Shown here: positions 9,179 through 16,844 of the stretch, piece after piece | How the letters are laid out: each line of letters opens with the position of its first letter | How positions within the stretch are numbered: position 1 is the stretch's first letter | Assembly: GCA_964616465.1 (NCBI GenBank) | Contig: CAZTTO010000016.1 | Span: forward strand, 6,016-70,015 | Length of the DNA: 64,000 nt | Source: JAFLBI01 sp964616465 | GTDB lineage: Bacteria > Bacteroidota > Bacteroidia > Chitinophagales > Chitinophagaceae | Direction of reading: 5' to 3' | Made by a program: the position numbers and the translations under genes | The notes under the pieces: model-generated | What the model saw: only the letters and a program-made list of their open reading frames with translations | Database searches by the model: none | Told to the model about the DNA's origin: nothing

Positions 9179-11551
9179 ATGAACAGTATGCTTTTTTACG
9201 CAGTTCCTGCAATGGCTCTGTTGGGATTATTATACACCGTTGTAAAATACAACTGGGTATCCAAACAGGACGCAGGCGATGAAAAAATGAGAAACATCAG
9301 TACTTACATTGCAGAAGGTGCTATGGCATTCCTTCGTGCTGAATGGAAAATTCTGAGCTATTTTGTAGTTATTGTTGGAATTCTTCTGGCATTTATGGCG
9401 CAGGCTAATGCAGCTCATGGTGGTCACTGGAGTATCGCAGTAGCTTTTGTTATTGGCGCTATATTCAGTGCTTTTGCTGGATACATTGGTATGAGCATAG
9501 CTACTAAAGCAAACGTTAGAACTGCACAAGCAGCACGTACTAGCTTAAGCAGAGCATTGAATGTTTCTTTTACAGGCGGTTCTGTAATGGGATTGGGTGT
9601 AGCTGGCTTAGCTGTACTAGGATTAGGCGGTTTGTACTTAATCTTAAAAGCAATTTTTGCTCCTGAAGCTGCTGCTAACTCCGAAGAAATGATTCGTACT
9701 ATTGAGGTATTAACCGGATTTTCTTTAGGTGCTGAGTCAATTGCTCTTTTTGCTCGTGTGGGTGGTGGTATTTATACCAAAGCTGCCGATGTGGGTGCTG
9801 ACTTAGTAGGTAAAGTAGAAGCTGGTATTCCTGAAGATGATCCGCGTAACCCAGCTACTATTGCTGATAACGTAGGTGATAACGTAGGTGACGTTGCTGG
9901 TATGGGTGCTGACTTGTTTGGCTCTTATGTAGCAACAGTGCTTGCAACTATGGTTTTAGGAAGAGAAACAGAAAGTACAGATGCATTTAATGGCTATGCT
10001 CCTATCCTTCTACCTATGTTGATTGCAGGTGTTGGTATCATTTTCTCTATCATTGGTACTTTGTTTGTAAAAGTGTCTGATAGTGCTGGAATAAACACCG
10101 ACAATGTTCAAAAAGCCCTCAACTTAGGAAACTGGGGTTCAATGATCTTAACTGCAATTGCTTCTGTTGGACTTGTATATTATATTCTTCCAGAAACCAT
10201 GAGTCTTCGTGGGGCTGAATTTACCCGTAATGGTGTTATGGGTGCTATCCTTGTAGGTCTTGCAGTAGGTGCTCTTATGAGTATGATTACTGAATACTAT
10301 ACAGCTATGGGTAAGCGTCCAGTATTGTCAATAATTCGTCAGTCTGCAACCGGACATGGTACCAACGTTATTGGTGGTCTTGCTGTTGGTATGGAATCAA
10401 CTTTCTTACCAATATTAGTATTGGCAGCTGGTATCTATGGTTCCTTCCTTTGTGCTGGATTATACGGTGTGGCAATTGCTGCAGCTGGTATGATGGCTAC
10501 AACAGCTATGCAATTGGCAATTGACGCTTTCGGTCCAATTGCTGATAATGCAGGTGGTATTGCTGAAATGAGTGAATTGCCTCCTGACGTTCGTGAGAAA
10601 ACCGACGTATTAGATGCAGTGGGTAACACAACTGCTGCAACTGGAAAAGGTTTTGCAATTGCATCTGCTGCTTTAACTGCGCTTGCATTGTTTGCTGCAT
10701 TCGTAGGTGTTGCAATGCCTGATAACCAACAAATTGATATATATAAAGCCGATGTTTTAGCTGCTTTATTTATAGGTGGTATGATTCCTTACTTGTTCTC
10801 ATCTTTAGCTATCCGTGCAGTAGGTGAGGCAGCTATGGCAATGGTAGAAGAAGTTCGTCGCCAGTTTAGAACCATTCCTGGTATTATGGAAGGAACCGGT
10901 AAGCCTGAATATGATAAGTGTGTGGCAATTTCTACCGAAGCTTCTATCAAGAAAATGATGCTACCTGGTGCATTAGCAATTGTTTCCCCTTTAATCATTG
11001 GTTTTGCATTTGGCCCAGAGGCTCTTGGTGGCTTTTTAGCAGGTGCAACCGTGAGCGGTGTATTGATTGGAATGTTCCAAAACAATGCTGGTGGTGCATG
11101 GGATAATGCAAAGAAGAGCTTTGAAAAAGGCGTAGAAATCAACGGTGAAATTTATAAAAAGAAAAGTGAACCGCATAAAGCAGCTGTAACTGGTGACACT
11201 GTAGGTGATCCTTTCAAAGATACTTCTGGTCCATCAATGAACATTTTAATTAAGTTAATGAGTATTGTTTCATTGGTAATTGCACCTACATTGGCTTCAT
11301 TACATGGACATACACCAAGCACAGAAAATGCAGCTCCTCAAACTGAAGTTGTAGCTCCAATTCAAGCAGATCTTGCAAATGCCTCTGCTGAGGATGTTCA
11401 ATTGATTGAAGAAAGTATGAAAGTGAATGGTATGATTGCTGAGACTGATGTTGTTTCTTTTACTGAAGGCAAATTGTTCATTAATGATCAACCTGTAACA
11501 AGTGATTTACAAGCAGAAGCTCAAAGAATTTACCAGCTTTTAAAGAACTAG
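9179..11551 (+). CDS. hppA: membrane-bound ion-translocating pyrophosphatase
   Basis: 790 residues with about 16 membrane helices; hydrolyses pyrophosphate and pumps H+ and/or Na+ outward. The PPi-binding loop DVGADLVGKVEAGIPEDDP and the motif DNVGDNVGDVAGMGADLFGSY are intact, as is a cytoplasmic loop near the end (GGAWDNAKKSFEKG). GNTTAATGKG (482-491) has Ala rather than Lys at position 486, the mark of the K+-dependent class. H+ versus Na+ specificity cannot be decided by eye. After the last helix (ending near SLVIAPTLASLHGH) there is an unusual hydrophilic tail of roughly 80 residues beginning TPSTENAAPQTEV. The gene stands alone, followed by a strong terminator. Confidence 0.96.
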   Translation: MNSMLFYAVPAMALLGLLYTVVKYNWVSKQDAGDEKMRNISTYIAEGAMAFLRAEWKILSYFVVIVGILLAFMAQANAAHGGHWSIAVAFVIGAIFSAFAGYIGMSIATKANVRTAQAARTSLSRALNVSFTGGSVMGLGVAGLAVLGLGGLYLILKAIFAPEAAANSEEMIRTIEVLTGFSLGAESIALFARVGGGIYTKAADVGADLVGKVEAGIPEDDPRNPATIADNVGDNVGDVAGMGADLFGSYVATVLATMVLGRETESTDAFNGYAPILLPMLIAGVGIIFSIIGTLFVKVSDSAGINTDNVQKALNLGNWGSMILTAIASVGLVYYILPETMSLRGAEFTRNGVMGAILVGLAVGALMSMITEYYTAMGKRPVLSIIRQSATGHGTNVIGGLAVGMESTFLPILVLAAGIYGSFLCAGLYGVAIAAAGMMATTAMQLAIDAFGPIADNAGGIAEMSELPPDVREKTDVLDAVGNTTAATGKGFAIASAALTALALFAAFVGVAMPDNQQIDIYKADVLAALFIGGMIPYLFSSLAIRAVGEAAMAMVEEVRRQFRTIPGIMEGTGKPEYDKCVAISTEASIKKMMLPGALAIVSPLIIGFAFGPEALGGFLAGATVSGVLIGMFQNNAGGAWDNAKKSFEKGVEINGEIYKKKSEPHKAAVTGDTVGDPFKDTSGPSMNILIKLMSIVSLVIAPTLASLHGHTPSTENAAPQTEVVAPIQADLANASAEDVQLIEESMKVNGMIAETDVVSFTEGKLFINDQPVTSDLQAEAQRIYQLLKN

Positions 11552-11571
11552 TTTTCACAAATCTTGATTTT

Positions 11572-11599
11572 ATCCCGGGAGTTATCCCGGGATTTTTTT
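11572..11599 (+). terminator. intrinsic terminator of hppA
   Basis: The stem ATCCCGGGA / TCCCGGGAT with loop GTTA is followed by seven T's, 20 bases beyond the hppA stop. Confidence 0.9.
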
Positions 11600-11645
11600 G
11601 CAATTATGTTAAAAAATGTTTATAACTTGTGGAAAATTCCTCCGA

Positions 11646-11903
11646 ATGCCATCAAGTATCCAAGCTTCCCTTAGCAGCAACGAAATGTTGCATATTCAGG
11701 TGAATGACCCTAAACTTATGTCAGAAACCATTGAGTATCGTATTTTGGATACTAGTTCGTTTATAGTAAGAAGGGGGAAATTTTCTGGATTTGAAACGCA
11801 AATCAACTTGCGACATCTAGTTCAAAAGAAATACAATCTTCAACTCATAGCAGAGGAAAGTACTTTGTATGAAACTGAATTTTATAAAAACGCTATGATT
11901 TAA
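11646..11903 (+). CDS. small protein resembling a free-standing T9SS sorting-like beta domain
   Basis: 85 residues if started at the ATG at 11646; an earlier in-frame ATG at 11616 would add ten residues but overlaps a promoter-like TATAACTTG. I recognise no named family. The pattern of alternating strands (LHIQVND, IEYRILDTSS, FETQINLRHL, YNLQLIAEES, ETEFYKN) resembles the C-terminal sorting domain of type IX cargo (motifs like V.IYD..G, INV..L..G.Y.L, KF.K), but there is no signal peptide and no cargo attached. It lies one codon-step before a membrane protein gene and is probably co-transcribed with it. The function is unknown. Confidence 0.6.
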   Translation: MPSSIQASLSSNEMLHIQVNDPKLMSETIEYRILDTSSFIVRRGKFSGFETQINLRHLVQKKYNLQLIAEESTLYETEFYKNAMI

Positions 11904-11921
11904 TTGTATGAACTTCGCAAC

Positions 11922-12491
11922 ATGAAGTTGAATTATTGGCTGCTACGCTTATTTTTTCTTGTCCTTATCTTATTTTCATTCTGGAAGGAATCTATTCAAG
12001 CATTTGTTTATGTTGGTTTAATATGGCTGTTAGGTGAAATACTTACCCATCATCCTCGATTTAAGGACAGGAAACCAGTCACCTTCTTTTTGCTGCTCGC
12101 AACTATTGCAATGTTATTAACCTGGGATAGAACCAGAACCGAATTATTGAATCCGCATATTGAGCTTGCTCTAAATAGAATGGAGCATGTGGTTTTTGCC
12201 TGGATTGTTGGTTGGACTTATTATTTAGTGGCATCTGTTGAACAAGCATCGCGCTTTAGAAGAAGAGAATTATTGCTTTACTACTTTGCTGGGTACAATT
12301 TTATTGGTTGGCTGAATGAGGTTTTTCAAAATAGTTTGGAAGGAAATTTAGTTGTTGCTATGCATCGGGAAAACATGCTTGATATGGCAGTTAACTTTTT
12401 TAGTGCACTCGTTTTTGTTGGCGTTGTTACCATCTTTCATAAAAAGTTAAGAGCTTACTTAAAAGGCATTGCCTATTCTATCAATTCCTAA
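11922..12491 (+). CDS. small integral membrane protein, unknown function
   Basis: 189 residues from the ATG at 11922 (an in-frame TTG at 11904 is the alternative). There are about five hydrophobic segments: LLRLFFLVLILFSFW, AFVYVGLIWLLGEI, FFLLLATIAMLL, HVVFAWIVGWTYYLVA and NFFSALVFVGVVTIF. The segment NEVFQN...ENMLDMAVNFFSALVF recalls the C-terminal part of VanZ-like proteins (E..Q....R..D...N..G), but the match is loose. It follows the small beta protein by 18 bases and precedes the tmRNA terminator. Confidence 0.65.
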   Translation: MKLNYWLLRLFFLVLILFSFWKESIQAFVYVGLIWLLGEILTHHPRFKDRKPVTFFLLLATIAMLLTWDRTRTELLNPHIELALNRMEHVVFAWIVGWTYYLVASVEQASRFRRRELLLYYFAGYNFIGWLNEVFQNSLEGNLVVAMHRENMLDMAVNFFSALVFVGVVTIFHKKLRAYLKGIAYSINS

Positions 12492-12511
12492 GTCTACAAC
12501 TTCCTAACTAA

Positions 12512-12541
12512 AAATGGATACCCTTTTTCAGAGTATCCATT
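12512..12541 (-). terminator. terminator of ssrA (bidirectional)
   Basis: The stem ATGGATAC / GTATCCAT encloses a loop containing a T5 run. Read on the minus strand it follows the tmRNA 3' end and is trailed by TTTTAG. It can also stop the membrane-protein transcript from the other side. Confidence 0.75.
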
Positions 12542-12543
12542 TG

Positions 12544-12914
12544 TGGAGCCGAGGGGAGTCGAACCCCTGTCCAAACAAGTTTGCAGTAAGCTTTCTACAT
12601 GCTTATTTCACTATTATTTGTCGGGACTACAATGGAAGTGAACCAACCTCTGTAAACCTTAGCTGGATGGAACTTAAATTAACTGCACAGCCTAAGTTAA
12701 TCGCAACCTGTATTTGTTTTGAGTCGGCGGCGGAACATGGTAACAGATCAACCTGTTCGGCGGCCCTAATGACTACTTAATCACTGATTAGGCAGCCATG
12801 GCATACTGTGTATTGCCATTTAATGTTTGAATATTCAGATTAAAGTGCTAATTATCCAACGCACTGCATGCTTACACCTACCGAAATCCATGCTGTCAAA
12901 ACCAATACGACCCC
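12544..12914 (-). ncRNA. ssrA: transfer-messenger RNA (tmRNA)
   Basis: Rescues stalled ribosomes. On the minus strand the 5' end GGGGTCG pairs with the 3' end CGGCTCC to form the acceptor stem, and the T-arm reads GGGGTTCGACTCCCC. CCA is not encoded (CAA follows). The tag reading frame (12788-12817) encodes GNTQYAMAA followed by TAA, so the tag is approximately (A)GNTQYAMAA, perhaps with an extra Asn if the resume codon is AAT. YAMAA replaces the more usual YALAA degradation end. Length is about 371 nt. A small plus-strand open frame here is only a shadow. Confidence 0.95.
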
Positions 12915-12925
12915 AGTTGGAAATG

Positions 12926-12933
12926 CAAAGGTA
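12926..12933 (-). promoter_or_regulatory. -7 box of ssrA
   Basis: TACCTTTG on the minus strand (forward CAAAGGTA) lies 11 bases before the mature tmRNA 5' end and matches TAnnTTTG. Confidence 0.6.
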
Positions 12934-12951
12934 CGAAGAAACCCTGTAAAC

Positions 12952-13767
12952 CTATTTATGACGAAGAACCATAGCAACCCATTTATCGCGCTGTACCAAT
13001 TGTTCTTGCTCTAATCCAACTTTATGAAATGCTTCTTCCAAAACATCAACATCTTCTGGCAAAAATCCGCTTATAAATAATCGGCCGTCGCCTCTTAACT
13101 TCTTAGCCAAAACCTCCATATTGTCTAATAAAATATGTCTATTGATATTAGCCAAAACAAAATCATACTCTCCTTCAACATCAGCATGATCCAATAACTG
13201 TAATTTAACATGTGTACATTCGTTAGTTGCTACATTTTCTTCTGAATTTTCGATACACCAGGTATCGCAATCTGTACCCAACACAAGAGTAGCTCCTAAT
13301 TTCTCAGCTAAGATGGCTAAAACACCAGTACCAGTTCCAAAATCAAATACTTTCTTCGCAACCCAATTAAATGAACGCATTAACTGAATCATCATATGGG
13401 TGGTAGCATGATGACCTGTCCCAAAACTCATTTTAGGGGTAATCTGTAACTCATATTCAACGCCAACAATTGGTTCATGAAAATGAGCTCTAATGCCCAC
13501 AAAATCGTCTACAATTACTGGTTCAAAATTCGACTCCCATAATGCATTCCAATTTTGTTGTGCAATTTGTTCTAAGGAATAGGTCCAACTTTTTGAATTC
13601 AAAAACACTTCAACTTCTGACCTATTAAAGCTTTCCTCTGGAACATAAGCTAATAAAGCCCGTTCTTCCTCTTCAAACGATTCCCAATCCATTTGTAATA
13701 AAGCGGCCATAGCTGCTTCCTTATCAGCTTCATTGTCTATTGCAAGGGTTAGCTTCCAGTATATCAT
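12952..13767 (-). CDS. prmA: ribosomal protein L11 methyltransferase
   Basis: 271 residues. SAM-dependent trimethylation of ribosomal protein L11 in the cytoplasm. The class I methyltransferase motif I is FDFGTGTGVLAILAEKLGA (about 142-160), motif II region VLGTDCD, and the post-I motif VLANINRHILLDN takes the place of the usual catalytic N/D loop. The N-terminal half carries the divergent substrate-binding domain (W..L......EE..A..AYVPEE). It starts 19 bases after the pnp terminator stem, reads in the same direction as pnp, and ends just before ssrA. Confidence 0.92.
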   Translation of the reverse strand: MIYWKLTLAIDNEADKEAAMAALLQMDWESFEEEERALLAYVPEESFNRSEVEVFLNSKSWTYSLEQIAQQNWNALWESNFEPVIVDDFVGIRAHFHEPIVGVEYELQITPKMSFGTGHHATTHMMIQLMRSFNWVAKKVFDFGTGTGVLAILAEKLGATLVLGTDCDTWCIENSEENVATNECTHVKLQLLDHADVEGEYDFVLANINRHILLDNMEVLAKKLRGDGRLFISGFLPEDVDVLEEAFHKVGLEQEQLVQRDKWVAMVLRHK

Positions 13768-13778
13768 ACTATTTTATT

Positions 13779-13804
13779 AAAAAAAACCTCTCCCGAAGGA
13801 GAGG
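13779..13804 (-). terminator. terminator of pnp
   Basis: The stem CCTCTCC / GGAGAGG with loop CGAA (13787-13804) is followed on the minus strand by eight T's. It lies 7 bases beyond the pnp stop and separates pnp from prmA. Confidence 0.88.
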
Positions 13805-13811
13805 TAAATAA

Positions 13812-15983
13812 TTAAGATTGAGGTTGGTTTGTATTTTCTCCTCTTGGTGGTGTGGGTCCCTCTGGACGTTCAGGTCTTGGAATTAAAGCTTTGCGACTTA
13901 ATTTGAATTTACCAGTCTTATGATCTATTCCAATCAATTTCACCTTCACTTTATCACCTTCTTTGAAAACACCTTCCATTGATTCAAGGCGCTTCCAACT
14001 GATTTCGCTGATATGCAATAATCCTTCCTTTTTAGGTAGGAACTCTACAAAAGCACCAAACTCTTTAATACCCTTCACAGTTGCTTCATAAACTGCTCCT
14101 TCTTCAGGAACAGCAACCAAACCTTTCACCCAAGCTACGGCTCTATCCAAACCTTCTTTTGCTTGAGAGAAAATGCTCACTTCACCTTGATTACCTACTT
14201 CTTCGATATTAATGGTAGTACCGGTTTCACGTTGTATTTCTTGAATCACTTTACCCTGTGGTCCAATGACTGCACCAATAAATTCTTTGTCAATGAACAA
14301 CTTCACCATTCTTGGTGCATGCGGCTTCACTTCTTCACGAGCGGCAGGCATAGTAGCATACATTGCATCCAAAATGTGCAAACGACCTTGCTTAGCTTGC
14401 ATCAATGCTTCACGCATTACATCCATGCTTAAACCGTCGATTTTAATATCCATTTGCACACCACATATACCATCTTTGGTACCTGTAACCTTGAAATCCA
14501 TATCTCCTAGATGATCTTCATCACCAAGAATATCAGTTAAAATAGCATACTTACCGTCTTTAGCACGGGTAATGAGTCCCATTGCTACACCACTCACGTG
14601 CTTAGGCACTGGAACACCAGCATCCATTAACGCAAGTGAACCCGCACAAACAGTTGCCATAGATGAAGAACCATTACTTTCCAAAATATCACTTACCACA
14701 CGAACTGTGTAAGGATATTCATTACCTGGCATCATTTGCTTTAAGCTTCTCATTGCCAAGTTACCATGTCCAACTTCCCTTCTACCTGGTCCGCGCATTG
14801 GCTTCACTTCTCCAGTTGAAAATGGTGGGAAGTTATAATGTAGAATGAACTTGCTATAGTCACTGCTAGCAGCACTTTCACTCAATAGCTCATCTAATGG
14901 AGTACCTAATGTAACGGTTGTAAGTGATTGAGTTTCACCACGTGTAAACAAAGCAGATCCGTGCGGTGTTGGTAAAGCATCTATTTCCATGTATAATGGA
15001 CGAACCTGATCTAATTTTCGGCCATCTAAACGAGTGCGATCATCCAAAATCATATCACGCACAACATCATATTGTAAATCGCCTAAATATTTTCCAACCA
15101 GCTTAGCATCTTTATCTTCTAATTCTCCCAATGCTTCTTTTACTTCAGCTTCTAATTGCTTGAAAGCACTGCTTCTATCGTGCTTAGCACTTGCTGAACT
15201 TGCAATAGCATACATTTTTGCTTTTGCCAAGTCAACAATGCGCTGTTCTAATTCGCTGTTGGTATAAGGCTTAGTATAATCTCTTTTTCCTGTAACACCT
15301 TTCTTTTCACGAAGTGCATGCTGTGCAGCAATTTGAACACGAATTGCATCGTGTGCTATTTGCAATACTTGAACCAAATCTTCTTCGCTGCACTCTTTGC
15401 TTTCACCTTCCACCATCATGAGGTTTTTTTCTGTAGCAGCAACAATATAATCCATATCAGCTTTTGCCAATTCGGTTCTTGTTGGGTTAACTACATACTG
15501 ACCAGCAACTCTTGCTACCCTAACTTCAGAAATCACTTCTTTAATAGGAATATCAGAAACAGCTAATGCTGCAGAAGCTGCTAAACAAGCAAGTGCATCA
15601 GGCATTACTTCCTTATCACTTGAAATAAGTGTAACCAATACCTGTACATCACATAAATAATCTTCTGGGAAAAGTGGACGCAGCGCTCTATCAATTAAAC
15701 GACTGATTAAAACTTCATAATCGCTCAAACGTCCTTCTCTCTTGAAAAATGATCCTGGGATTCTTCCAGCCGATGCAAATTTTTCTTGATAGTCAACTGT
15801 TAAAGGGAAAAAACTTTGTCCTTCCTTAGGCTCTTTGTTTGCTACAACTGTAGCCAATAATACGCAGTTACCTTGCTTAACTACAACAGCCCCATCGGCT
15901 TGTCTAGCTAATTTGCCTGTTTCTATAGTCACTTCAGCTCCTGATGGCAGCTGAAAAGATGTACTAATTACTTGTAAATTCAT
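13812..15983 (-). CDS. pnp: polyribonucleotide nucleotidyltransferase (PNPase)
   Basis: 723 residues with the full architecture: RNase PH domain 1 (about 1-210, with FKREGRLSDYEVLISRLIDRALRPLFP), a linker helical domain, RNase PH domain 2 (about 320-540, FTRGETQSLTT and the active-site region LGDEDHLGDMDFKVTGTKDG), a KH domain with IGPQGKVIQEIQ (about 570) and an S1 domain (VYEATVKGIKEFGAFVEFLPKKEGLLHISEIS). It degrades RNA phosphorolytically. The C-terminal tail is Pro-rich (RPERPEGPTPPRGEN). It sits downstream of rpsO, the same order as in enterobacteria, with two hairpins between the genes. Confidence 0.97.
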   Translation of the reverse strand: MNLQVISTSFQLPSGAEVTIETGKLARQADGAVVVKQGNCVLLATVVANKEPKEGQSFFPLTVDYQEKFASAGRIPGSFFKREGRLSDYEVLISRLIDRALRPLFPEDYLCDVQVLVTLISSDKEVMPDALACLAASAALAVSDIPIKEVISEVRVARVAGQYVVNPTRTELAKADMDYIVAATEKNLMMVEGESKECSEEDLVQVLQIAHDAIRVQIAAQHALREKKGVTGKRDYTKPYTNSELEQRIVDLAKAKMYAIASSASAKHDRSSAFKQLEAEVKEALGELEDKDAKLVGKYLGDLQYDVVRDMILDDRTRLDGRKLDQVRPLYMEIDALPTPHGSALFTRGETQSLTTVTLGTPLDELLSESAASSDYSKFILHYNFPPFSTGEVKPMRGPGRREVGHGNLAMRSLKQMMPGNEYPYTVRVVSDILESNGSSSMATVCAGSLALMDAGVPVPKHVSGVAMGLITRAKDGKYAILTDILGDEDHLGDMDFKVTGTKDGICGVQMDIKIDGLSMDVMREALMQAKQGRLHILDAMYATMPAAREEVKPHAPRMVKLFIDKEFIGAVIGPQGKVIQEIQRETGTTINIEEVGNQGEVSIFSQAKEGLDRAVAWVKGLVAVPEEGAVYEATVKGIKEFGAFVEFLPKKEGLLHISEISWKRLESMEGVFKEGDKVKVKLIGIDHKTGKFKLSRKALIPRPERPEGPTPPRGENTNQPQS

Positions 15984-16002
15984 AAAAATTCAAATTGTGA
16001 GA

Positions 16003-16028
16003 GATATCTTTCTGATTCGGAAGATATC
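16003..16028 (-). promoter_or_regulatory. stem-loop in the pnp leader
   Basis: Perfect inverted repeat GATATCTT / AAGATATC with a 10-base loop, 20-45 bases upstream of the pnp ATG. In other bacteria the pnp leader has an RNase III-processed hairpin used for autocontrol; the same role here is inference. Confidence 0.5.
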
Positions 16029-16068
16029 AAAGTGTAAAATACCAAAAAAGTTGACTGAATACAAACGA

Positions 16069-16102
16069 CTATTCCCAACCGCAGTATTACAGTTGGGAAT
16101 AG
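16069..16102 (-). terminator. hairpin after rpsO
   Basis: The stem CTATTCCCAAC / GTTGGGAATAG with a 12-base loop starts about 20 bases after the rpsO stop. No strong T run follows, so it may be a processing or attenuation hairpin between rpsO and pnp rather than a full terminator. Confidence 0.6.
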
Positions 16103-16124
16103 CCTTATCAGTTATTCAATACCA

Positions 16125-16394
16125 TTATTTTCTCAGACCTAATTTTTCAATCAGAGCTCTGTATCCCTGCAAATTGTGCTTCTGCATGTAGCTTAGTAAG
16201 CGCTTACGCTGACCAACCAACTGCATCAAACCTCTGTGGGTAGAAAAGTCTTTCTTGTTCTTCTGTAAATGACCGGAAATGTGTGAAATTCTTTCAGTAA
16301 GAAGCGCAATTTGTGCTTCAATTGATCCGGTGTTGTTGGCGTTTCCACCATAAGCAGCAATCACAGTTGCTTTTTTTTCTTTTGTTAAAGGCAT
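16125..16394 (-). CDS. rpsO: 30S ribosomal protein S15
   Basis: 89 residues, the standard length. It binds 16S rRNA in the central domain of the small subunit. Family motifs are present: GSIEAQIALLTERISHISGHLQKNKKDFSTHRGLMQLVGQR followed by LLSYMQK and YRALIEKLGLRK. The start MPLTKEKK is typical of Bacteroidota S15. A promoter box lies about 50 bases upstream and pnp follows downstream. Confidence 0.98.
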   Translation of the reverse strand: MPLTKEKKATVIAAYGGNANNTGSIEAQIALLTERISHISGHLQKNKKDFSTHRGLMQLVGQRKRLLSYMQKHNLQGYRALIEKLGLRK

Positions 16395-16446
16395 CTCAGT
16401 TTCTTTTTAAAACATCCAAATGTTGTTCTTCACTTATTTAGGGCTG

Positions 16447-16454
16447 CAAAGTTA
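16447..16454 (-). promoter_or_regulatory. -7 box of rpsO
   Basis: TAACTTTG on the minus strand (forward CAAAGTTA) matches TAnnTTTG and lies 52 bases before the rpsO start codon. Confidence 0.55.
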
Positions 16455-16536
16455 ATGAAAATGCCGATATTTTAGCATTTTTTACTAAAATTCTGGCTTT
16501 GTGCATATTTTAATAACGGGCTACTTTTATCCCCAT

Positions 16537-16842
16537 CTATGTAAGGCTCGTAATGCCAACAACCGATTGTAATGGAATTTTCCCGTAAACATGCGGAAAC
16601 ATTTCCTGTAAATCGGTCGCCATTTCATAAATCAAGGGTGCGTTGAGTAACTCTGGGTCTATATTTAACAATATGAGTCCGTTTTGTCCCGCATAAAATC
16701 GTTGTAACACTCCTTCAACCTGCTCTTTTTTACTGCAATGTATAAATCCCTCACTATCAAGAGAAGGCGCAGAATACGCGCCCAATTCCTGAGCTTTTTC
16801 CCAAGCAGATAATGTAGTAATATGATAAATATGTTCTGTCAT
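16537..16842 (-). CDS. DUF952-family protein
   Basis: 101 residues from the ATG at 16840-16842. Family features are HITTLSAWEKAQELGAYSAPSLDSEGFIHCSKKEQV near the start and the acidic ILLNIDPELL strand. DUF952 proteins are small cytoplasmic proteins with no established reaction. The longer frame up to 16944 lies inside aroC, is Cys/Arg-rich and is not believable as protein. The start follows the aroC stop by only two bases, so this is the last gene of the aro operon; the tie to aromatic synthesis is positional only. Confidence 0.85.
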   Translation of the reverse strand: MTEHIYHITTLSAWEKAQELGAYSAPSLDSEGFIHCSKKEQVEGVLQRFYAGQNGLILLNIDPELLNAPLIYEMATDLQEMFPHVYGKIPLQSVVGITSLT

Positions 16843-16844
16843 AA

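Noticed and set aside
10435..11142. Several minus-strand frames opposite hppA
   Set aside because: Shadows of a strongly coding gene; they show no family motifs and have biased composition mirroring hppA.
12514..12780. Plus-strand open frame of 88 codons
   Set aside because: It lies within the tmRNA gene and its terminator; the cloverleaf ends and the tag frame explain the sequence.
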